From an uncultured Clostridia bacterium (GTDB lineage Bacteria; Bacillota; Clostridia; Christensenellales; Aristaeellaceae), in assembly GCA_904420265.1 (NCBI GenBank), contig CAJFUU010000092.1, forward strand, positions 1-10,585: a stretch of DNA of 10,585 bases. Reading direction: 5' to 3'. Below, piece by piece: positions 1-5,435 of the stretch. Numbering within the stretch: the first letter of the stretch is position 1; each line of letters opens with the position of its first letter. The notes beneath the pieces were generated by a model. That model was not told the DNA's origin. It made no database searches and saw only the letters and a program-made list of their open reading frames with translations. The position numbers were made by a program, and so were the translations under genes.

Positions 1-328
1 CGGCGAGGGCGATGCTCTCCCATCCGCCAGCCTGTCGAAAACCTCCAAAGCGAAATCCAGCGCTTCATTTCAAGGTCAGAGCCGCAGGGAGACAGTAAAA
101 ATCCGTTGTCATCGGGGACATATGTCTCAAAGGCAGCGATTCCTGCAGTGGAAGGAGCAATATCTTCGCAAGAGACCGAAGTCTTTCACCAGACAGTTCT
201 TCTTGAAAGAACGGTTTTGCCACTTTTCGAGTGTCTAAAGCTGCCTCTGTCAGGACAACCTTTTTCGTACAGCATAACTTTACTCGGCTTGCTCCGGCAA
301 TAATATTGCCCACAATACCCGAAATCAG
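1..328 (-). pseudogene. Remnant of an unrecognised gene, frameshifted, runs off left edge
   Basis: I do not recognise the family. Three minus-strand reading frames join into one plausible soluble protein of about 109 residues if two single bases are restored. The first piece runs from about 328 to 164 and ends ...LSGERLRSLAK. The second runs from 164 to 69 and contains DIAPSTAGIAAF and YVPDDNGFLLSP. The third runs from 69 to 1 and contains EALDFALEVFDRLADG. The first junction fits loss of one G at 164 (AAG GAT ATT becoming AAGATATT). The second fits loss of one A in the run at 68-70 (GAA AAT becoming GAAAT). A TAG at 329-331 closes the first frame upstream, and the GTG at 311-313 has no convincing ribosome binding site. 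That the stretch was coding is inference from the coherence of the joined peptide. The gene continues past base 1, so the C-terminus is not visible. Confidence 0.35.
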
Positions 329-779
329 CTAGTTAAGATCGTTGGCGACAACGGTCTGTATTGATGGAAATTCGCATTGTGGCTCCAGCGTTACCTTGCA
401 CATGCATGCGAACCGCCGGGATTCTTGAGCGGCCCTCTTCGCATTTTTTGGTTTTCCGCGTCCCTGTGTCTCCACTTCGCGCCCATCTAACCATGTACCT
501 GCGTAAAACTATCCCTGCCCTCATACCATTGCATGCATCCAAAGCTTACGCTGCGGCGCGCAAAACTTTCGCCATGCGTATAGGAAAATCGGTTTTAAAC
601 GAGTTTGTTTTAGACCGAAGTCTGTACTATACTTCATGTGCACACCGCAAAACACAGTAGACCTCGGTCTGTATTGTCCACATACAAGACACCCAATCAG
701 CGCGCGGCCTTCATATCTCTGGATTTGTGACAGAGTTTCTACCTATTTATATAGATACTTTTGTCATGTGTGTTCGGCC
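329..779. other. Gene-free stretch with palindromic boxes
   Basis: No open frame here has a ribosome binding site, a recognisable motif or a sensible composition. It lies downstream of dapH and upstream (on the minus strand) of the decayed gene at the left edge. The only structure I see is a set of short palindromic boxes, listed separately. No hairpin followed by a T run that could end the dapH transcript is evident. Confidence 0.5.
612..670. repeat. Pair of palindromic operator-like boxes
   Basis: AGACCGAAGTCT at 612-623 and AGACCTCGGTCT at 659-670 are inverted repeats starting 47 bases apart. Each is followed by a similar tail (GTACTAT and GTATTGT). The first 12-mer also occurs exactly at 173-184, and GGTCTGTATTG of the second occurs exactly at 353-363. 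The AGACC/GGTCT arms resemble sites bound by some TetR-family repressors (for example the LmrA/YxaF class in Bacillus), but no regulator gene is present in the window. A duplicate 12-mer alone is expected by chance in 10 kb, so the function is speculative. Confidence 0.3.
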
Positions 780-1475
780 TCAATCCAACGCGCGCAAGGC
801 GTCGATCAGCGCCGTTTTCTTTTCCGTTTTCGCATCTTTCATTTTGATCACTCGCCCCGGAATACCTGCGACGACGGCATTCTCCGGCACATCTGCCACT
901 ACCACGCAGCCCGCGGCGATCACCGCGCCCCTGCCGATGCGCACGCCTTCAAGCACCACGGCGTTTGCGCCGATGAGTACATCGTCCTCTACAACCACCG
1001 GCGTGGCGCTGGCCGGCTCCACCACGCCCGCAAGCACGGCGCCCGCTCCCACGTGGCAGCGCTTGCCCACGATGGCGCGCCCGCCGAGTACCGCGCCCAT
1101 ATCAATCATGGTGTCCTCTCCCACCATTGCGCCGATATTGATAATCGCCCCCATCATAATCACGGCGCGGTCGCCAATCTCCACGCGATCGCGAATCAGA
1201 GCGCCCGGTTCAATTCGGGCATTGACGCCCTTCACATCCAAAAGCGGCACAGCGCTGTTGCGGCGGTCCGCCTCGACCACTACGTCCTCAATGGCGGCGG
1301 CGTTTTTTTCCAGCGCCGCCTTTACGTCTGCCCACTCCCCAAATACCACGCAATCTCCTGCGCCAAATGTGCGGCAACCGGGAAATTCAATGCCCGGCTT
1401 TGCCTTGACGTAGGCCTTCACGGGCGTGGTCTTTTTTGCATCGTGAATAAAACGGATAATCTCCTCCGCGTTCAT
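780..1475 (-). CDS. dapH: Tetrahydrodipicolinate N-acetyltransferase DapH
   Basis: Transfers an acetyl group from acetyl-CoA to tetrahydrodipicolinate, giving N-acetyl-2-amino-6-oxopimelate, the step that defines the acetylase branch of diaminopimelate/lysine synthesis. It is cytosolic and, in known relatives, a trimer. The 231-residue length is about normal for DapH. Residues 1-80 form the DapH-type N-terminal domain. Residues 88-208 are hexapeptide repeats of a left-handed beta helix (IGDRAVIMMGAIINIGAMVG, IGANAVVLEGVRIG), with the loop VVEPASATPVVVEDDVLIG and the typical end AGIPGRVIK at 203-211. A conserved His is at 141 in CHVGAG. The ATG at 1473-1475 lies 19 bases after dapB, with an AAGGGGACGAGG-like ribosome binding region. 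It is the last gene of dapA-dapB-dapH. Succinylase-type DapD is a less likely alternative, because the N-terminal domain and length fit DapH. Confidence 0.95.
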   Translation of the reverse strand: MNAEEIIRFIHDAKKTTPVKAYVKAKPGIEFPGCRTFGAGDCVVFGEWADVKAALEKNAAAIEDVVVEADRRNSAVPLLDVKGVNARIEPGALIRDRVEIGDRAVIMMGAIINIGAMVGEDTMIDMGAVLGGRAIVGKRCHVGAGAVLAGVVEPASATPVVVEDDVLIGANAVVLEGVRIGRGAVIAAGCVVVADVPENAVVAGIPGRVIKMKDAKTEKKTALIDALRALD

Positions 1476-1494
1476 GTCCTCGTCCCCTTAAACG

Positions 1495-2223
1495 TCAATT
1501 TTCGCACAAGCCCAGCACATCATCGACGCTGTACAACCCTGGTGGACAGGCGACGGCAAAATCCAGCGCCAGCACGGCTCCAGCGGCAAAAATGCGGCGG
1601 CTGGCGGCGCTGTGCCGAAACTCCAGCGTTTCATCATCGCCGAAAAACAGCGCGCGATGTTCGCCGGCAACGGTGCCGCCGCGCAGCGCATGCACGCCGA
1701 TTTCCCTTCCCCGCGCGCCGATAAAACCCTCGCGGCCGTAGACATGCGTATACGCGCCTTCGGGATCAATGGCGTTCAAAAGCGCCTTGGCCGTGCCGCT
1801 TGGAGCGTCGGCTTTGCGGTTGTGGTGCGTTTCGACGATCTCCGCATCAAAGCCGCACCGCAACAGCAACGGCCCTACCTGGCGCAGTGTCTTGCGCAAC
1901 ACCGCCACGCCAAGAGAAAAATTCGCATCATACACCACTGGTATGCGGGCGGCCGCGGCACGGATGCGCGCAAGCTGTTCCGCGGAAAGGCCTGTCGTGC
2001 CGATAATGGCCGCGGCGCCCGCGTCCATGGCGCGCAGCAGCGTGCCTTCCAGATTCCCTGGATAGGAAAAATCAATCAATGCATCCGGCCTTCCGGGTAC
2101 ATCTGCGGAACTTTCATACAGTCCAGGAGACACCACGCCGAGAATTTCCACATCTTCGCGCGAGGCGAGCAGCTCCTCAAGCATCTTTCCCATCCGGCCA
2201 TGTCCGACAAGGATTACGTTCAT
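1495..2223 (-). CDS. dapB: 4-hydroxy-tetrahydrodipicolinate reductase DapB
   Basis: Reduces the DapA product to tetrahydrodipicolinate with NAD(P)H, the second step of diaminopimelate synthesis, in the cytosol. The 242-residue protein is of the shorter DapB type. The N-terminal nucleotide-binding fold has VGHGRMG at 6-12 and GTTGLS at 75-80. The substrate site shows YDANFSLGV at 98-106 and the signature ETHHNRKADAPSGTA at 131-145, whose His133/His134 and Lys137 correspond to the catalytic pair of the family. The C-terminal GLYSVDDVLGL is also typical. Its ATG overlaps the dapA stop in the sequence ATGA (bases 2223-2220), with GGAGG just upstream inside dapA, so translation is probably coupled. 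The relative order dapA-dapB-dapH follows the pathway order. Confidence 0.96.
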   Translation of the reverse strand: MNVILVGHGRMGKMLEELLASREDVEILGVVSPGLYESSADVPGRPDALIDFSYPGNLEGTLLRAMDAGAAAIIGTTGLSAEQLARIRAAAARIPVVYDANFSLGVAVLRKTLRQVGPLLLRCGFDAEIVETHHNRKADAPSGTAKALLNAIDPEGAYTHVYGREGFIGARGREIGVHALRGGTVAGEHRALFFGDDETLEFRHSAASRRIFAAGAVLALDFAVACPPGLYSVDDVLGLCEN

Positions 2224-3095
2224 GCTTCCTCCAAAATGCGCAGGGCGTTTTTAAGCGTTTCCAGATTTTTATCCTCCATTTCGCACAGGGGCAGACGGCA
2301 GGGGCCTACCTCCATGCCCAACAAATTCATGGCATGCTTGACCGGAATCGGGTTGACTTCGACAAACAGGGCGTTGATCAACTCCAGGTAACGAAGCTGC
2401 AGTTCCCGGGCCCGCTTTGTGTCTCCGGCAAGGTAGGCGGCGACCATTTCATGCGTCTGCCGCGGGCAGATGTTGGCAAAGACGCTGATAACGCCTACGC
2501 CGCCCAGCGCAAGAATGGGCACGGTCATATCGTCGTTTCCGGAGAGAAGCACAAATTCGTCGCTGATCAGTCTGGCGATTTTTGCCGTATAGGAAATATT
2601 GCCGCTGGCCTCTTTGATGCCGCGCACATTTTGCAGCCTGGAAAGCGCTTCCACGCATTCCACGGAAAGTGAGCAGCCCGTGCGGCCCGGCACGTTGTAA
2701 AGGATGATGGGCAACTGAACCGCCTCGGCCACAGTGGCAAAGTGCCGGTACATGCCCTTTTGATTGGCCTTGTTATAGTACGGGGTAATCAGCAAAAGGC
2801 CGTCCGCGCCCAAATCCCGGAATGTCCGGCTCTTGGCAAGCGATGTTTCGGTACAGTTTGAACCGCCGCCGGCAATCACGGGAATGCGCCCGCCAATCGC
2901 GTCCACGCAGCAGCGGACAATGGCCGCGTCTTCCTCGGCGTCTGTGGTACTCGACTCACCAGTGGTGCCCAGCACGACCAGTCCGTCCGTACCGTTCTCC
3001 ACATGCCACTGACACAGCTGCTTCAGCTTTTCAAAATTTACGCTTCCATCCGGGTAAAAGGGCGTTACAAGCGCGACATAACTGCCTTCAAACAT
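2220..3095 (-). CDS. dapA: 4-hydroxy-tetrahydrodipicolinate synthase DapA
   Basis: Condenses pyruvate with aspartate 4-semialdehyde, the committed step of diaminopimelate/lysine synthesis; a class I aldolase-type TIM barrel in the cytosol. The 291-residue length matches the family. Key residues fall at the same numbers as in the Escherichia coli enzyme: Thr44-Thr45 in GTTGESS, Tyr106-Tyr107 in ITPYYNK, Tyr133 in ILYNVPGRTG, Arg138, and the Schiff-base Lys161 in GIKEASGN. The ATG at 3093-3095 is preceded by GGGAGGT (complement of 3101-3107). It is first in the dapA-dapB-dapH operon, with a promoter about 30-58 bases upstream. The short predicted leader (about 23 bases) leaves no room for a lysine riboswitch, so control, if any, is probably by a DNA-binding regulator or by feedback on the enzyme. 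Confidence 0.97.
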   Translation of the reverse strand: MFEGSYVALVTPFYPDGSVNFEKLKQLCQWHVENGTDGLVVLGTTGESSTTDAEEDAAIVRCCVDAIGGRIPVIAGGGSNCTETSLAKSRTFRDLGADGLLLITPYYNKANQKGMYRHFATVAEAVQLPIILYNVPGRTGCSLSVECVEALSRLQNVRGIKEASGNISYTAKIARLISDEFVLLSGNDDMTVPILALGGVGVISVFANICPRQTHEMVAAYLAGDTKRARELQLRYLELINALFVEVNPIPVKHAMNLLGMEVGPCRLPLCEMEDKNLETLKNALRILEEA

Positions 3096-3124
3096 GGGGC
3101 ACCTCCCGATTGACCATTTTCAAC

Positions 3125-3153
3125 ATCATAGCAGACGGCGGGAGAATTTGCAA
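3125..3153 (-). promoter_or_regulatory. Sigma-A type promoter of dapA-dapB-dapH
   Basis: Read on the minus strand: -35 TTGCAA (3153-3148), a 17-base spacer, and -10 TATGAT (3130-3125) preceded by TGC, giving an extended -10. Transcription would begin near 3118, leaving a leader of about 23 bases with the ribosome binding site GGGAGGT. The spacing and matches are good, so I regard it as the main dap promoter. Confidence 0.7.
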
Positions 3154-3201
3154 GTTTTTACATTGAATCCTGCTTTTGTGCGCATCATAAATACATCTGA
3201 G

Positions 3202-3230
3202 TTTACAGGGCGGACATGGCAATATATGAA
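3202..3230 (+). promoter_or_regulatory. Candidate promoter for the M20-argF-ATPase operon
   Basis: TTTACA at 3202-3207, 17 bases, then TATGAA at 3225-3230. The -35 matches the consensus at five of six positions and the -10 at four. It would give a leader of about 78 bases before the ATG at 3315. A second candidate lies downstream at 3275-3283, so which one is used is open. Confidence 0.45.
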
Positions 3231-3274
3231 AATTGCAAATTTACCATAGCCGACAAATGGATTTAAACTTGCCG

Positions 3275-3283
3275 TGCTAGAAT
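3275..3283 (+). promoter_or_regulatory. Alternative extended -10 element upstream of the M20 gene
   Basis: TGCTAGAAT is an extended -10 (TGN plus TAGAAT at 3278-3283). No convincing -35 lies 16-18 bases upstream. If used, transcription would start near 3290, after the in-frame ATG at 3282, so translation would have to begin at 3315. Confidence 0.3.
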
Positions 3284-3301
3284 GATGCACAGGAAAATAC
3301 T

Positions 3302-3307
3302 GGGAGG
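3302..3307 (+). promoter_or_regulatory. Ribosome binding site fixing the M20 start at 3315
   Basis: GGGAGG at 3302-3307 lies 7 bases before the ATG at 3315-3317. The frame is open further up, to an ATG at 3282, but that codon has no Shine-Dalgarno sequence and would add 11 residues unlike the family N-terminus. The 3315 start is therefore preferred. Confidence 0.75.
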
Positions 3308-3314
3308 AAGCGTC

Positions 3315-4418
3315 ATGCTGGAAACCATTCAACGGCACCGCCGCTGTCTGCATGCGATTCCCGAATTGGGCTATGACCTGCCGGAAACGAGCGCCTACGT
3401 GCGTGCGCAGCTTGCGCCTTTGGCCGCGCGCCTGGAGGGCGTTGCTGAAAGCGGCGTGGTCGCCTTTTTCGACGCTGGCCGCGCGGAAAGCGTCGCTTTT
3501 CGCTGCGATATGGATGCGCTGGCTATTCAGGAGCCGCCGGGATGCCCATTTGCTTCAAAACATCCTGGCCGCATGCATGCCTGCGGCCACGACGCGCATA
3601 TGGCCATACTGCTGACGCTGGCGCAATGGCTGTCGTCATGCCTGCAAACGCTTTCCCGCAACGTGTTGTTGATTTTCCAGCCCGCTGAAGAAAGCGGCGC
3701 CGGCGCCCGACGCATCGTCGAAAGCGGCGTGCTGGAGCATTACCGTGTAACGCGCATTTTTGCTTTGCATGTGCAGCCCGGCATCCCCGAAGGCGTTCTT
3801 GCTTCGCGCAGCGGCGCGTTTATGTCCACTTCTTCGGAAGTGCATGTGCGTCTGCTGGGCAAGTCGGCCCACGCCGCGCGTTGGCGCGAGGGACGGGACG
3901 CCATGCTTGCCGGCGCGGAGGCCGTGCGCGCTGTATACGAATTCGAGCGCTCTTTGCCTGCTGAAATGAGACGGCTGATTCGCCTTTGTTCCTTCTGTTC
4001 GGGTTCTTCGACCAATATCGTGCCCGATCGCGCCGAACTTGCAGGCACGGCGCGCGCTTTCAGCCTGGAGGATCACGCGCGCATCCGCGATGGCATTGTT
4101 AAGGCTGTGCATTCGGCCTGCGCCCCGCTTGGCGTAGAGGCGGATGTTGCGTTTTCCGAAGGTTATCCGCCTTCCATCAATGACCCGGCGCTCTATGAGC
4201 GCTTCCTGAAAGCCATTTCCGGCATGAAGTTTGTAACGCTTGCTGAACCCGACCTTACCACCGAAGACTTTTCGTTTTATCAGGAGCGCGTGCCCGGCGT
4301 GATGTTCTACCTTGGAACTGGCGAGGGCGCGCCCTTGCACTCCCCTGCTTTCAGGCTGGATGAGCGCGCCCTGCTGGGCGGCCTTGAAGCCTTCAAATGC
4401 CTTGCGCTGGCCGACTAG
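3315..4418 (+). CDS. M20 amidohydrolase, probable N-acetyldiaminopimelate deacetylase
   Basis: Most likely removes the acetyl group from N-acetyl-LL-diaminopimelate, the deacylation step of the pathway whose acetylase, DapH, is encoded on the other side of the divergent region. The 367-residue protein has the M20D layout. Metal and catalytic motifs are FRCDMDAL at 62-69, MHACGHDAH at 87-95 (Cys90, His92), FQPAEES at 121-127 (Glu125/Glu126), ALH with His152, and LHSPAF with His342. A dimerisation domain around 173-285 contains SSEVHVRLLGKSAHAA, close to the corresponding SEL..LEGKGGHAA of Bacillus subtilis DapL (YkuR). TTEDFSFY at 315-322 is the family end signature. No signal peptide is seen, so it is probably cytosolic. 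The alternatives are a general amino-acid amidohydrolase (HipO/AmhX-like) or, because argF follows, an N-acetylornithine deacetylase; the motifs favour the DapL type over ArgE. It is the first gene of a three-gene operon. Confidence 0.8.
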   Translation: MLETIQRHRRCLHAIPELGYDLPETSAYVRAQLAPLAARLEGVAESGVVAFFDAGRAESVAFRCDMDALAIQEPPGCPFASKHPGRMHACGHDAHMAILLTLAQWLSSCLQTLSRNVLLIFQPAEESGAGARRIVESGVLEHYRVTRIFALHVQPGIPEGVLASRSGAFMSTSSEVHVRLLGKSAHAARWREGRDAMLAGAEAVRAVYEFERSLPAEMRRLIRLCSFCSGSSTNIVPDRAELAGTARAFSLEDHARIRDGIVKAVHSACAPLGVEADVAFSEGYPPSINDPALYERFLKAISGMKFVTLAEPDLTTEDFSFYQERVPGVMFYLGTGEGAPLHSPAFRLDERALLGGLEAFKCLALAD

Positions 4419-4433
4419 AAAGGAGAACCTCCC

Positions 4434-5426
4434 ATGAACCTCTATGGACGCAGTTTTCTGACGCTTCTGGACTACACTCCCGAGGAAATCCGCTATCTGC
4501 TTGATCTCGCCCGGCGCCTGAAGCGCGAAAAGCACTTGCGCATCGGCCACCGCCACTTGATGGGGCGCAATATCGTGCTGCTGTTTGAAAAAACCTCCAC
4601 GCGCACGCGGTGCGCCTTCGAAGTAGCGGGCCGTGATTTGGGCATGGGCGTGACGTTTCTGGACCCCGCCAGTTCGCAAATGGGCAGGAAGGAAAGCATC
4701 GAAGACACCGCCCGCGTGCTGGGCCGCATGTACGATGGTATTGAATACCGCGGTTTCAGCCAAAATACCGTGGAGGTGCTGGCAAAGTACGCCGGCGTGC
4801 CGGTATGGAACGGCCTGACCGACCAGTTTCATCCCACCCAGATGTTGGCCGACCTGTTGACCATTGACGAACGTTTCCACCGCTTGGAAGGCATCAAGCT
4901 CACCTTTATGGGCGATGCCTGCAACAACGTGGCCAATTCTCTGATGGTCGCCTGCGCCAAAATGGGCATGCACTTTACCGCCTGTGCGCCCGCTTCGCGC
5001 TTTCCTGCGCAGTCACTGGTTCAAACCGCACGGGAAATCGCCGAAAAGAATGGCGGCAGCGTAACGCTGACTTCGGATGTAAGCGAGGGCACGCGGGATG
5101 CGGATGTGCTCTATACAGACATTTGGGTATCCATGGGAGAACCGGAGTCGGTTTGGAAGGAACGCATCGACCTTCTGTCGCCTTATCAGGTAAACCAGGC
5201 CGCCTTTGCAAACGCTGCTGACGAGGCAATTTTCATGCACTGCCTGCCCTCTTATCACGATTTAAAAACCGAAGTCGGTATGCAGATTTACCAAAAATTT
5301 GGTCTGACGGAAATGGAAGTGACCGACGAAGTATTCGAAAGCGCTCGTTCCGTGGTCTTTGACGAGGCCGAAAACCGCCTGCACACCATCAAGGCCGTTA
5401 TTTTGGCAACACTCTCCAAACAATAG
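4434..5426 (+). CDS. argF: Ornithine carbamoyltransferase
   Basis: Joins carbamoyl phosphate and ornithine to give citrulline and phosphate (or runs in reverse in the arginine deiminase pathway); cytosolic, normally trimeric. The 330-residue length fits. The carbamoyl-phosphate site has STRTR at 55-59 and HPTQ at 133-136. The ornithine site has SMGE at 233-236 and the catalytic HCLP at 269-272. KESIEDTARVLGRMYDGIEY and VPVWNGLTDQFHPTQ are typical of the longer Escherichia coli ArgF/ArcB group. AAAGGAG at 4419-4425 lies 8 bases before the ATG, and only 15 bases separate it from the M20 gene. No arginine deiminase or carbamate kinase gene is in the window, so I cannot separate a biosynthetic (argF) from a catabolic (arcB) role, and the symbol is given for the enzyme type. 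Confidence 0.93.
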   Translation: MNLYGRSFLTLLDYTPEEIRYLLDLARRLKREKHLRIGHRHLMGRNIVLLFEKTSTRTRCAFEVAGRDLGMGVTFLDPASSQMGRKESIEDTARVLGRMYDGIEYRGFSQNTVEVLAKYAGVPVWNGLTDQFHPTQMLADLLTIDERFHRLEGIKLTFMGDACNNVANSLMVACAKMGMHFTACAPASRFPAQSLVQTAREIAEKNGGSVTLTSDVSEGTRDADVLYTDIWVSMGEPESVWKERIDLLSPYQVNQAAFANAADEAIFMHCLPSYHDLKTEVGMQIYQKFGLTEMEVTDEVFESARSVVFDEAENRLHTIKAVILATLSKQ

Positions 5427-5430
5427 GAGG
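5425..5430 (+). promoter_or_regulatory. Ribosome binding site overlapping the argF stop
   Basis: AGGAGG starts within the TAG stop of argF (5424-5426) and lies 5 bases before the ATPase ATG at 5436. The overlap ties translation of the pump to the argF transcript and fixes its start. Confidence 0.75.
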
Positions 5431-5435
5431 ATACC

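Noticed and set aside
361..660. A 99-codon open frame on the plus strand
   Set aside because: There is no Shine-Dalgarno sequence, domain or plausible composition, and it spans the palindromic boxes in an otherwise gene-free stretch.
700..779. A terminator for the dap operon formed by TGACA/TGTCA near 729 and 762
   Set aside because: Beyond five end pairs the arms do not match, and no T run follows on the minus strand.
636..1724. A 362-codon open frame on the plus strand across dapH and dapB
   Set aside because: Its composition (many His, Arg and Ala) is that of the complement of DapH and DapB, and no start signal supports it.
3096..3314. A lysine riboswitch or T-box leader before dapA
   Set aside because: The best promoter leaves only about 23 leader bases before dapA, and no set of pairing elements or terminator is visible in the 219-base gap.
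3636..4973. A 445-codon open frame on the minus strand across the M20 and argF genes
   Set aside because: It lies antisense to two genes with complete catalytic motifs and has no ribosome binding site or recognisable domain. High GC at third codon positions readily gives long antisense frames.
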